A stretch of 64,000 nucleotides of DNA from Allomuricauda sp. (GTDB lineage: Bacteria > Bacteroidota > Bacteroidia > Flavobacteriales > Flavobacteriaceae): assembly GCF_002699205.1 (NCBI RefSeq), contig NZ_PABT01000034.1, positions 1-64,000 on the forward strand, given 5' to 3'. Every line of letters starts with the position of its first letter. Position 1 is the first letter of the stretch. This document shows positions 34,980-47,200 of the stretch, in pieces. The position numbers were made by a program, and so were the translations under genes. The notes under the pieces were generated by a model that worked only from the letters and a program-made list of their open reading frames with translations, was not told the DNA's origin and did not search any database.

Positions 34980-36632
34980 ATGATGACACGGAAAATAATT
35001 TTGATCATTCTTTTTTTACCTCTGTTTAAAGGAATGGCACAATGGGATACCTTGGATATAATAAAAAACGGAAAGGTAAAAGAATTGAATGTGGAAAGAT
35101 TGCCTATACATGAACAGCATGTATGGTTTACAAAAGCAATGGAACTTAATGCCAATGATTTTTTAAATGTCCTATCGGAACGGATCAATGTAAATGAGTA
35201 CGACCAAGATGGACAGACCCTTCTCCTTAAAGCCGTCAAAGCGAACAAAGAGGAGACCGTAAAAAAATTGCTTGAATGGGGTGCTGACCCAAATTTACCT
35301 GAACCAATAGGATTAAAAGGGACTCCTTTGATGTATGCTTGTTCGACCGATTCGATCCGGATAATGGAATTGTTGATAGAACATGGGGCCGATGTAAACC
35401 AAATAGACACCAATGGGGATCCAGCAATCAATTGGGCAACGTATTACGGGAATATTCCAGGAATCGAGTTTTTATTAAAGAAGGGGGCAGATCCCTCTTT
35501 AGAGAGTAAACACGGCAATACGGCGGATGTAGCCCTGCGTTTATGGCATGATCTTCCCGTTTATAGGGTTTTTTATGACATAGGACATTTTGGCAAATGG
35601 AAAACCGATGCCAAAAAATTGTTTCAAGCTTTGGAAAATGGGGATCATCATAAGGCCCGATCTTTGTTGACACAATTCCCCAGCGTTGCCAATGGACGTG
35701 ACCCCCTTGGAACACCATTGTTGCAACTTGCGGCCCAAAAAGGAGATCAAAAGATGGTAGATCTTTTATTGGAATTCGGAGCTGATCCGAATGCCATGAA
35801 CAGGGTTGGACAAACACCATTGGCCTTTGCGGCAAGGTTTGGACATCTAAATATTGTAAAGACCTTGGTGGAACATGGGGCCGATGTGAACTTGGCGGGA
35901 AAGAAGTATAGGCTGACCCCTTTGATGGGTGCCGCAGTAAACGGATCCACAATTATTGGAAAATATTTGATCGATCATGGAGCCAACGTTAACGCCGATG
36001 ATGTAATCAATGGATGTGAGCCCATGCATTGGGCCATGTTTTATGGCAATATAGATTTTGTGAATATGATGGTGGACCAAGGAGGCGACATCTTTAAAAG
36101 TGTTTTGGGCGACAAATATGACGCATTGGGGCTGGCCCAAGCCTATGGATTTAATGATTTGGTCAAAAGACTTGAGGCAAAAGGAAAAGAACAGCTCCAA
36201 GGGAGTTGGAGGGTGGATGAGATCCACTATCAATACACGGATACTGTCTATGTTCAAAAAGAAGTTAAATATGGAAGGTTTCTTTTTACAAAAGATCATT
36301 ATAGTAGCATGTACAATCCCAATTTATCACCCAGAAAGCCCTTTCATGACCTGGCGAAGCCAACTGAAGAAGAAATCATTTCTGGATTTCAAAGTATCAA
36401 GTTTAATAGTGGCACATATTCCATTGCAAATGGGGTTTTGCATACAAAGGCGGATATAGCCAAAGTACCTGGGTTTGAAGGTGGAAGTCAATTTTTCAAG
36501 ATAGTGGCCGGCCCCAAGGATAAATTGGAACTTACTATGTTTGATGAAAGCTATCCGGATGGAAGTAAGCCGGAATGGTTCAATAAATTGCAGATAAAAC
36601 TTATCTTGTATAAGGAACAAATAAAAATGTAA
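34980..36632 (+). CDS. Exported ankyrin-repeat protein
   Basis: The 550-aa protein has a signal peptide (1-20, ending KGMA, before QWDTL) and about nine ankyrin repeats between residues 60 and 400, seen as repeated LLLKAVKANKEETVKKLLEW, GADPN and GADVN phrases. The C-terminal 150 residues (LQGSWRVDEIHYQY onward) look like a small lipocalin-type beta domain. Ankyrin repeats mediate protein binding; a periplasmic or surface location is implied by the signal peptide. The AraC gene starts with GTG 4 bp after its stop, so the two form an operon. Exported ankyrin proteins in bacteria can inhibit or bind partner proteins, but nothing here shows which partner. Confidence 0.83.
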   Translation: MMTRKIILIILFLPLFKGMAQWDTLDIIKNGKVKELNVERLPIHEQHVWFTKAMELNANDFLNVLSERINVNEYDQDGQTLLLKAVKANKEETVKKLLEWGADPNLPEPIGLKGTPLMYACSTDSIRIMELLIEHGADVNQIDTNGDPAINWATYYGNIPGIEFLLKKGADPSLESKHGNTADVALRLWHDLPVYRVFYDIGHFGKWKTDAKKLFQALENGDHHKARSLLTQFPSVANGRDPLGTPLLQLAAQKGDQKMVDLLLEFGADPNAMNRVGQTPLAFAARFGHLNIVKTLVEHGADVNLAGKKYRLTPLMGAAVNGSTIIGKYLIDHGANVNADDVINGCEPMHWAMFYGNIDFVNMMVDQGGDIFKSVLGDKYDALGLAQAYGFNDLVKRLEAKGKEQLQGSWRVDEIHYQYTDTVYVQKEVKYGRFLFTKDHYSSMYNPNLSPRKPFHDLAKPTEEEIISGFQSIKFNSGTYSIANGVLHTKADIAKVPGFEGGSQFFKIVAGPKDKLELTMFDESYPDGSKPEWFNKLQIKLILYKEQIKM

Positions 36633-36636
36633 ACAA

Positions 36637-37710
36637 GTGTCTTATGCCAGGTACATCGTTTTTTTGCAGGCCTTACTGGCTATTTTCATAGCCGGAGGGA
36701 TATTTTTTAAGCGGAAGACGTTAAAAAATTGGTCCATGTCGATTTTCATTTTGGTGTTCGGCTTGGAAATGTTGGTTTTTTTGTATGGAACCAGCGCAGT
36801 TAGATATGTGTACCCGGGCTACACTGCGTGGTTGTATTTTCTTCCCGGGTTTATTTATGGCCCCATTCTTTATATCCACTTCAAATGTGTCCTCTTTGGA
36901 GAGAAGTATAAGCCTAAAAAAATAGAATTTTTACACCTTCTTCCTTTTGTACTTGTTTTGGTGTACAGTTTTGATTTTTTTATGCTTTCCGGTCTAGAAT
37001 TGGAATCTTTTTTGCACCGTCATTTTTTGGATAGGATAATGCCCATAAACTATGCGCGTGCCCTGCACCAATTGGTATACGCTATAATATTGGCATATTT
37101 GATGTATTCGAATTTTAAGGTTGTGGATAGAGCTAAACGATTTTACCTTACCATAATTTCTATAATCTATACGTTGGCAACATTGATTGTTTCATTCTAT
37201 ACCTTATTTGCCGATACATGGAGGGATTTTATCTTTTATTATTTAACGGCGAGTTTTCTGATTCTGTTTTTGGCCTACGTACTTATCTATAATCCGGATT
37301 TTTTTAAAAGGATTGGTGGTAAATACAAAACTTCTGGGCTCAAGGACATTGATTTGAAAAGGATAGAGAACAGGATGGACCAACTTTTAGAGCAAGACAA
37401 ACTGTTCCTTAAAAATAATCTCACCATTTCAGAGGTAAGCAAACGTCTAAATATTCCTTCCCATCATATTTCACAAATGCTTTCCACTAATGTTAAAATG
37501 ACTTTTAATCAGTATGTGAATGAAAAAAGGATAAACCATGCAAAATCTATACTTGCACATCCTAAGAACAACATGTATAAAATTGAAGCATTGTCCCTAG
37601 AAATGGGGTTTAACAATAAGGTTACATTCTATAAAGCTTTTAAGAAACATGTAGGGATGACTCCCTCGCAATTTAAAAAAGAGAAGCAAAAAGCATTGGC
37701 CCAAAGGTAA
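36637..37710 (+). CDS. AraC-family regulator with multi-pass membrane N-terminus (3)
   Basis: This 357-aa protein has a GTG start 4 bp after the ankyrin gene stop. Roughly seven hydrophobic helices occupy residues 1-230. The AraC HTH domain follows at about 250-350, with LTISEVSKRLNIPSHHISQ and IEALSLEMGFNNKVTFYKAF, then GMTPSQFKKEK. Direct coupling to the ankyrin gene is notable: the exported repeat protein could gate the membrane sensor, a possibility suggested only by gene order. It is the third such regulator in 13 kb. The next feature downstream on the strand is a strong terminator at 37956. Confidence 0.85.
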   Translation: MSYARYIVFLQALLAIFIAGGIFFKRKTLKNWSMSIFILVFGLEMLVFLYGTSAVRYVYPGYTAWLYFLPGFIYGPILYIHFKCVLFGEKYKPKKIEFLHLLPFVLVLVYSFDFFMLSGLELESFLHRHFLDRIMPINYARALHQLVYAIILAYLMYSNFKVVDRAKRFYLTIISIIYTLATLIVSFYTLFADTWRDFIFYYLTASFLILFLAYVLIYNPDFFKRIGGKYKTSGLKDIDLKRIENRMDQLLEQDKLFLKNNLTISEVSKRLNIPSHHISQMLSTNVKMTFNQYVNEKRINHAKSILAHPKNNMYKIEALSLEMGFNNKVTFYKAFKKHVGMTPSQFKKEKQKALAQR

Positions 37711-37955
37711 AATACTTTGTTGGGAAGTTTTTACTTATAAAATTAATGGTGCTGAATCAGATATCGATGGAACCTGGTATCAATCCATGTCCCATATTGT
37801 TTGTTTAAGTTGGTTTCATTGCTTTTGTCCAGAATAGATGTCTTTCCTTAGTGTTGTTATAAAAAGTAAAATAAATGGCACATACGTTGGTTCAACGACA
37901 ATGTGTTTTTTGACGGCAACAATGCTATGGGGATACCATATAATAAAAGAATATA
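37711..37955 (+). pseudogene. Possible decayed lipocalin-like gene remnant
   Basis: Two short stretches read like protein in different frames: INGAESDIDGTWYQ (from about 37740) and WFNDNVFFDGNNAMGIPYN (about 37884-37940). The GTW phrase resembles the start of small lipocalin-like Bacteroidota proteins. Stops and frame changes separate them and no full gene can be assembled. This is a weak call based on residue patterns. Confidence 0.25.
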
Positions 37956-37981
37956 AAAACCGAGGCTCGTGCCTCGGTTTT
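37956..37981 (+). terminator. Rho-independent terminator
   Basis: AAAACCGAGGC / GCCTCGGTTTT with a TCGT loop is a perfect 11-bp stem. The A/T-rich ends make it work in both directions. It separates the AraC gene (and any remnant) from the adhesin locus. Confidence 0.85.
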
Positions 37982-38245
37982 GCGTATCTGGTTTAAGCTG
38001 TGTTTTCCATGTTTAATTTTGGGCAGTTTTGTATTGATGAAACCAAGGTATTTACCAAAACTTGAAACAAGATCACTTTTCTCTACTTATGCAGGGATAG
38101 CATTGATTACCCCGTTGTTGGCGGGAACCGAACTACAAGAGTAACTTGGTTGACAACTGGTTTTTCTAGGGTCACAACAAAAATATGTGTAATTGGTCAC
38201 GCTCACCTTTTTTTGTATGAAGTAATAATTAAGACCAACCTCAAC

Positions 38246-41200
38246 ATGGCCAATTTTTACCATTCATACGTGGATCGTATTTTAAAAAGTATTTGCATTT
38301 TATTAATGCTTTTTGCATTTAACCAAGTACAAGCCCAGTTAAGTGATCTTCATTATCTCCCACCTTTAAAGCAAGGTAAGAATAACGAGGCTATTAAGCA
38401 GCAAGCGGTATATCTTTCAACTCCGGAACCCACAACATTTGTTGTAAATGCCTATAGGGGAACAAGTACGACTCCCATTGCAACATTCAATATTTCAAAT
38501 ACAAGTCCGGCAGTTTATACTTTGCCCAATGGGGACAACAATATCACTTTGGTGAACAATGCAAATACAGGTATTGTTTTGACCAATTCTGGTTTAAGGT
38601 TTGAATCTCCCAGTGGGAATAAATTTTATGTGAACTATCGTGGATATTCCACTGCTCAGGCAGCTTCCCTTACCTCTAAGGGAAGGGTGGCGATGGGCAC
38701 CAAATTTAAATGGGGCGGTGTACCAAACTTGGGAGCCCATGTTTCAAAATCGAACACATTGGGCATTATGGCGACCGAGGACAATACCACGGTAACAGTT
38801 TATGGCTATGATCCAGATTGTAGCTTTAGATTGGGGAGTGACCCTTTTGGTATCACTGATGATACATATACGATAACATTGGACGCCAACGAATCCTTTG
38901 TTTTTGAAAATTATGTTGGCAATACTGCACCAGAGGCACATCGGGATGGCTGGATAGGTGCTTCCATAGTTTCCGATAAGAATATTGTGATCAGTAATGG
39001 TTCCTTGAACTATGGCCGTCAAGAAAATGATAGTAACCGTGACGCGGGTATTGATCAACCGGTACCGGAAAATAAATTGGGAAAAGATTATGTGTTCATA
39101 CGTGGAAATGGAGCTTCCAATGGTTGGACAGAGTTTCCATTGATCATTGCCACAGCAGATAACACACAGGTTTTTGTCAATGGGTCTTCAACGCCAATTG
39201 CCACATTGGACAATGGAGAATTCTATGAAATCCCCAGTAGCTATTACTCGTCCAATTCAGCAGGGGCGAATATGTTTGTCCAGACATCCAAGGATGCATA
39301 TGCTTACCAATGTATAGGTGGGGATAGCAAGGCATATACCCAAGGGTTGAATTTTGTGGCACCCGTAAACTGTTTGCTGCCCGATGTTATGGACAATATT
39401 CCTGATATCAGAAATATTGCGGGTACCAATGTAACCGGAGGTGTTACCATTATTGCAGCTGTAAATACACCAGACGCCAATATTTCGGTAACAGATGGTA
39501 GTGGACCAGTTACACTGCCTGCATCCAATCCTGTTCCAGGATCTTCAGATTGGAAGACATTTTTTATCCCTAATCTTAGCGGAGACGTAAGTGTCCAATC
39601 CACTGGGCCCATAGCAGTTGGATTTTTTGGGTATAATGGAAATAGGGGAGTGGCCGGATATTTTTCTGGATTTGATACAGTACCCGAAGTAACCCTCGAA
39701 GTCAGGGGAGGTAGTGGATGTTTTGTAGGTTCAGAGATTTATGAGGCAACAGGAAATTTTGATGCCTATCAATGGTACGAAGATGGCGTCCCCATACCTG
39801 GGGCCAATGGCCCGAGCTATGCGGCTACAAGAGCAGGAGACTATTTTGTAAGAGGAACCAAAGGGCCATGTACTTACGATTCCCAACCCCTAACGGCGCT
39901 CTATTGCGATCCGGATATAGCATTGGAAAAAACAGTCGATAAGACTGAAATTATGGAAGGTGAAACAGCAACCTTTACCATCAAAGTAAGAAATTTTGGG
40001 GATGGACCCGTCACCAATCTACAAATAACGGACAATATTCCAGCAGGACTCACTTTGGTGTCTGCCTTTACCATTACAGGAAGTTGGAGTGGTAATACGT
40101 GGAACATAGGCACCTTGAATGGTGGTGAATCCGCTTTCTTGGAACTAGAGGTACAAGCAGATGAAATTGATACCGTGCCATTGTTGAGCTTGATCAACAC
40201 GGCTGTAAACACACAGGATCAAACAGATGCCAATATAACCGAAGACATTCCATCTGCAAGAATCGTGGTCCACAATGATTCTGATAATGATGGCGTAAAC
40301 GATATCACCGATTTGGATGATGACAATGATGGTATCTATGATGAAGATGAATGTGACACCTTATTGTTCAATATTTCTGATGGTCATTCCCATAGTGGTA
40401 GTTTGATCACCGTTGACAACTATTTGGTATTTGATATTTTTAGCTTGGACAATTCGTTCAACTTTAATATTAATGGAGTCGATGTTGCTGGTGAAATACA
40501 GTTTCAATTGGATGCTGGCGGAAATTTTGCTCGATGGGATGATGGAACCACCTATGGGGAAGGAAGTAATCCTGATATCTGGACAGTCACCGGAACACAT
40601 GGTAGTCCGCTGCTACGGGTAGTTGTTGATCAGGCAGGTAATTTTCAACTGTTTGGTGCCAGGTCTACAAATGGGCCATTGGAACCCATGACCTTGACCA
40701 CTCCCGCAAATACGGTGAGTTGGGACCCCTCTGGTAACAATATCATTTCCATAGGACAAAATGTTGTTGGACCTACAAATATGCGTGGGGTACTTTTGAC
40801 TGCCGGTTGTGATACCGATTCCGATGGCATTCCAGACTCCTTGGATTTGGATAGTGACGGGGACGGTTGTACCGATGCGGTTGAATATTATAAAGATGAA
40901 AATGCCGATGGAGGCGATGGAGGCGAATATGGCTCTGGGATTCCCGCGGTTGATCCTACGGATGGAACTGTAAATGCTGCCTCTTATACCCAGGTATACG
41001 CACCTGAAATATTACTTGGCAATACTTCCGAAGATTTGGGCGCAGTGGATATCAATGGCCAAGGGGTCAACTTGGGACAAACGTTCCAATATGTACTTCG
41101 TTTTCAAAATACAGGGGATGATGATGCTACCAACTTCACCATTACCGATATACTACCGAACAATGTCACTTTGGACAACGTAGATGTATCCAACGCCACA

Positions 41201-44200
41201 GGAACTACCCATAGCTACGACATCAATACCAATACGCTGGAATTTCAAGTTCCCGATGGACTTGTGGAAGTTGGAGATCCTCAGTACAGTATCAAGATAA
41301 CAGTGACCGTTTCCGGTAATTGCACCGATTTTGTGGACGCATGTTCATCAGAATTGGAAAATATTGCATACGTCTCTTTTCAAGGGGTAGCAAATCCAAC
41401 TACGTATACGGATGAACCAGGTTCTTCAAATTTCCCTTGTGATACCACTCCAGAAGTGGCCAGCAACAATATTTTGGACGATTTGGCCAATTGTGGACAA
41501 GCCAGAACCGTTCAGTTGTGTGGCGATGATGCCCTGTTGACCGCAGGTTCTGGATTTAGTAGCTATACCTGGGCCTTGGATAATAATGGAAATGGACAAA
41601 TTGATAGTGGCGATACCATATTGGATGATGGCGATGCCGACCCTAGCACCTTATTGGTAACTAACATAGGAAACTACATTGTGGAGAAATCCGGAGGAGG
41701 AAGCTGTCCTGATTTGGTTGAGCTCATTACCGTGGAACGTTTTGGTGAAACACAGACCAATCCTATAATAAGTTACTTTAACCAAGTAAATTCCGATAGC
41801 AATCCGGATAACGACCTACAGGGTGAAATAGTGGAATGCTCTGTTGACGGAGACCTTTTACCCAAAATTTTTCTATGTGGTGAAGGTGATGAGGCAACAA
41901 TTCAACTGGGCATAACCGACGCCTTGGACATTGTTTGGCAAAAACTGGACGAAGATAGTTGTTCTGAGGCTGGCGATGATTGCGCCAATAAGAGTAATAC
42001 GTGTACTTGGAACGACGTAGTGGTCCAAGATAATTTTACAGTAACAGAGAGCGGAAAATACCGTGTGGTCATCAATTATAAAAATGGTTGTTTTAGTCGT
42101 TTCTATTTCAATGTGTTCAAAAACACTTTGGATTTTGGCTACACATCTACCGATATTTTGTGTAGTACTCCAGGGAATATTAGCATTACCGGAATAAGTT
42201 CCGGGTATGGGTTTCAATTGGTAGACATATCCAACGGAAACATAGTAGTTCCCTTTTCAGCGAATAATGGTTCTAGTTTTGATATTGCAACAAGCGGAAC
42301 ATATAAGGTTCAAATAACCCAGTTGGATCCTATTACTGGAGATCCAATCGAGGGTGGTTGTGTTTTTGAGACAGAAGATATTGGAATCTTGGAAAGGGAT
42401 TTTCAAGTTAATATAGAAACCACCCCTGCCGATTGTAACCAGTTGGGAACCGTAAGTGTTCAAGCGTTGAACGTATTGCCAAATTACAACTACGAGCTCA
42501 GATTGGACGATGGCTCCAATGGTGGTCTTGGAACATCTGTTGAAAGCCTTTCTGCCACTACGGATAACACACACACCTTTACAGGTGTAAACCCGGGTGA
42601 TTATCTTGTGATTACCACTACTGATGACGGCTGTACCGATACCCAACAAGTTACGGTCGATGAAATTCCTGAGTTGACCCTTACGGCACTGACCACGGAG
42701 AACATTACCTGTACGGCAGGTGTTATAACCTTGACCCCATCAGGTGGAACTCCAAATCCGGATTATCGAATGGCCATATGGAGCAAAGATGGAGTGGATT
42801 TATATGCTGACCCTTCAGATGTACCCGTGTCCGAAATGCAGTCGAATACCAACTTCTTATTCGGATATAGAGGCACACCGACCACCTATTTCCCCAATGA
42901 GGACGGTGATTATCAGTTTATTGTTTTTGATGACAATGGTTGTTATGCAATCTCCAATACTGTAACAATGGAAGAACTTGGAGGTTTGACCGTATCAGCA
43001 ACCCATTCCGGGATTGTATGCGCTGACTCATCTACGGCAACTTTGAGTGTATCCGTAACAGGGGGGACAGCACCTTACCAATATAGTTTGGATGGAGGGG
43101 CCACTTATCAGACCAATAATAATTTTGGAAACCTTTCTGCTGGATTGTACACGATCACCGTAATGGATTCCAGTGGTAGCGGGGGTACAGGTTGTATTGA
43201 GACTTTTGATTACGAAATAGACCAACCCTTTAGGTTGACGGCTTCCCCTGCCATAGTTCAGGATGCCTCATGTGACCCCAATGGTGCGTTGGTGAAGATA
43301 TTGAATGCCAGTGGAGGGCAAGCCCCATACAAATACAGTTTTGATGGAGGCAGTAATTTTATCGCTTCCAATGAGAGTTATCTATTGCCAGGAGATTACA
43401 ACTTGGTTGTAAGGGACGACTTAGGCTGTACCTTTGATATGGAACTAACGGTACCCACCGTGGTTGCCGATCCGGATTTGACCACAACGGTAGAATACGC
43501 TTGTGATGGTTTGGCCACTGTTACAGTGGATACGTCCAACCCTACGGACTTTGAGTATACTTATAGTTTGGAGGGTTCACTCAATACACCATCCGATAAT
43601 AACGTATTCACCGATGTAGCAGACGGAACGTACACGATTACCGTGGGGTATTCCAGCAGTATAGCTCCAAGTCAGAGCACCCTGTTCTTTGAGAATTTTG
43701 GAGCGGGCCCTACAACACAGATAGCCGAAATTGGACCTGGATATTGCTATGAACCACAAGATGGTACCGAAACCGATTGTAACCTAGGACCGGCAGGCAT
43801 TTTGGTCAATGGTGAATATACAGTGACCAATTTTGTGACCAATCCGGTTCCTTCGTGGAGAAGTCCAAACGATCACTCCGGCATAACAGATGGTCGCTTT
43901 TTGGCCATTGATGTAAGTACGTTGGCCGGGGATCATGGAGTATTGTGGGAAAGAGATGGAATAGAGGTGCTTCCCAATCAAGATATTACCTTCTCATTTT
44001 GGGCTTACAACCTTATGATTACCTCCGGTAATGGAAACAATCCGGAAGTATTGGTAGAATTGGTGGATGGCTCTGGAAATGTGATCAGCAGTATCCCTAC
44101 CAATGAAATCCCAAAAAATACAAATGAGGACGATTGGCATTTTAGAGAAGTTACCTTTAACCCTGGAGCAAACACCACGGTTGGCATTGTGTTAAGGTCC

Positions 44201-47200
44201 AATTTGAACAGTGATTATGGAAACGACCTGATTTTGGACGATATCCAAGCGGTACAATCGCCTGAAATTTGTGAAAAAACCCAGGATATTATTGTGGTTG
44301 TTGAACCAGATAAAGCTTTTGAAGCGCAGTTGCTCACAGTTTCTGAACCAAGTTGTAATGGTGCAGCCGATGGTTCCATCAGTTTTGAAGTGAACAACTT
44401 TGATGCTGCGGCAGGATTCGAATACTCTTTGGATGGAGGTGCCAACTGGATTGCTTCCATGACATCTCCTGTGACAACGGCATCCAATTTGGCCGATGGA
44501 AGTTATACTGTTATGGTCAGAAAAGCGGATGAAACCACCTGTTCGGTTAATTTTGCGGCTACTTTGACGGAACCTGACCCCATTGTGCCTTCACTGAACT
44601 TAACGGCCGAATATACCTGTTTCAATACAGGAGCAACATTAGAAGCTTCTGCTACCGGGGGAACACCAGGTTATACCTATCAATTGGAGGATACCTCGGG
44701 TAATATTGAGGTTGCTTACCAATCGAATCCTATTTTCTTAGATATACCAGATGGCGATTATCTTGTAAGGGTAAGGGATGCCAATGGATGTGATGTGCTC
44801 TCTGCATCACCCGTTACGGTATCAGCTCCGGAGACCATTACTTTCACTACTTCAGCCACTGCATGTTATGATGGCATGAACAATGCCACCATTACGGCAA
44901 CTGTTACTGGTGGAAATGGAGGTTACACCTTTAGAATCAATGGAGGTGCCTGGATTACACCCACACCATCCACCGAAACCGAATACACTTTTACCGGTTT
45001 GTCCGAAGGTATTTATGATATTGAAGTATCCGATGCCTACAACTGTGGTCCTGTCATGAAAACAGTGGTCATTTTGCCTACAATAACGGCTCAAGTAGAT
45101 GCATTGGATGTAACAAGTTGTGCAGACGGAAGCATCACCGTAACCCCAACAGGTGGAGATGGAAATTATGTGTATGCCTTTATGCCAACAGGTACGCCTC
45201 CTTCAAATACTGATTTTGGAGGCCTGAATACGGAAACAATCACCTCTGGAAACGAAGGTACTTTTGATGTCTTTGTGAGGGACAACAGCGGGACCACTCC
45301 GTATTGCGAATATAAAGAAACGGTTACCGTGGCAAGTGCTCCGGTTTTAGCCTACACGGCAACCCCAACAGACCCCGAGTGCCATGATGGACTGGGCACC
45401 ATTGCGGTGAACATTACATCAGGGGACGGACCTTTCACCATAGAGATAGTTGATTTGGATAATGGGGGAGCATCTGACCAAACCCTTAACAACGTACTGT
45501 CCAATACACATACATTCTATAATCTATCACCAGGGGATTATACCATCAACATAACCGATGTATATGGTTGTCCTTTGTCAGAAACACCGGTTACCATAAA
45601 TAATCCGGAAGAGTTGACAGCTGATATTGTTGGAAGATATCCATCGGATTGTTCAGGCGGTCCCATGGACTTCGGATTTGATTTTGTTGGCCACCCTACA
45701 ACGTTGGGTACCATTGAATTTAGTGATGATGCTGGTACGACATGGCAAGCTTCTGAACAATTTAGAGGGTATAATTCGGGAGATTCTGTATATCCATCAA
45801 TGCGAACTGTGGATGGGTTGGGCAATACTATTTGCCAGACCGATTTCCCCGAGTTCATCATTCCATACCCTTTGGATAGTTTGGATATTACCATCCATGC
45901 CGTTGTGGTGGATTGTAATGAACTACAGGTTAAGGTTCAAGGTTCTGAAGGGGTGCCTTCATACAACTACGCGTATACGGATGACCCATCCAGTTTCGAT
46001 CCCGCTACGGCAACATGGATTGTAGGTGGTGATATAAATGATTCATCAGGTACTCCAGTCAGTGTTACACCTGGTCATGGTAATTATACTTGGACAGGCC
46101 TCGTTCCAGGAAGAACCTATGTGTTCTATGTAAAGGATTCCAATGGATGCGTAAGACAAAGTAATATCAATGTAAACGATATAATCACAAAACCTTTGGA
46201 AATCACTTCCAATATTATTCCGTCTTGTGATGGAATGAGCAATGGAAGTATCGAATACACCATAGTGGAAAACATCCCATCGTCCGGTTCCGAAATGCAA
46301 TGGACGTTTTATGACATATCTTCCGGAACTCCTGTTATGGTCAGTAATAGTGGTGGTAATGTACCCTTTTCATCACCTCAAACACTTCAATTTGACTTTT
46401 TGGGTGCTGGGGAATATTTTCTAGAGGTAACCAAAATGGATGGTGCCATATCAAGTTGTATCAGCGGTTCGGAAAATGAAGCGTTGGAGGAGCTGGACGC
46501 CTTGTCAGGAACCCCTACGGTATTGCAAGATATTACGTGCAGTAACCCAGGTCTTATCCAAATCCCGGATATTTCGGGAGGTGGGGGCATCTATTATTAT
46601 GATGTTACCGACCCATCAGGGGTTGCTATAATCTCTGGCACGTCGGACAACCCTATCGAAATCCCGGCCAATTCACCAGCAGGTACTTACGATGTATCTG
46701 TTACAGATCAATATGGATGTTCACAACCCTTGGGCCACGTAGATCTACAGCTTGCCCCTGATCCAACCATAGATAGTATTGTTGTGGATAATTGTGCTGC
46801 CCAGGCCGATGTAACTATTACGGCCAGTGGTGCCATACCAATCTATTACTCTTTGGATGGAGGTGCTAATTATGCGAACAATGGAGGAACTTTTACCAAT
46901 GTGGCCCCAGGAACGTATCCAGTAAGTATTTTGGATAGCAACGGCTGTACCGCTACAGATACCGTTACAGTATATCCAACTTTGCAGGCAAACGTAAGCT
47001 TGGCAAAGACTTTAGGTTGTGGAGCCGGTAACGAAGCTGAAATTTTAATAAATGTCACCAATGGTTCCTCTAGTTATGAATATGAAATTTTCCCTACTTC
47101 GTTAGGTTCCTCAGGATTAAGACAAGCAATGGGCGGTAGCACAGTTACCGAATTGGTGACGGTTGCCGATACCTATACCGTGAAAATTTACGATACTGGA

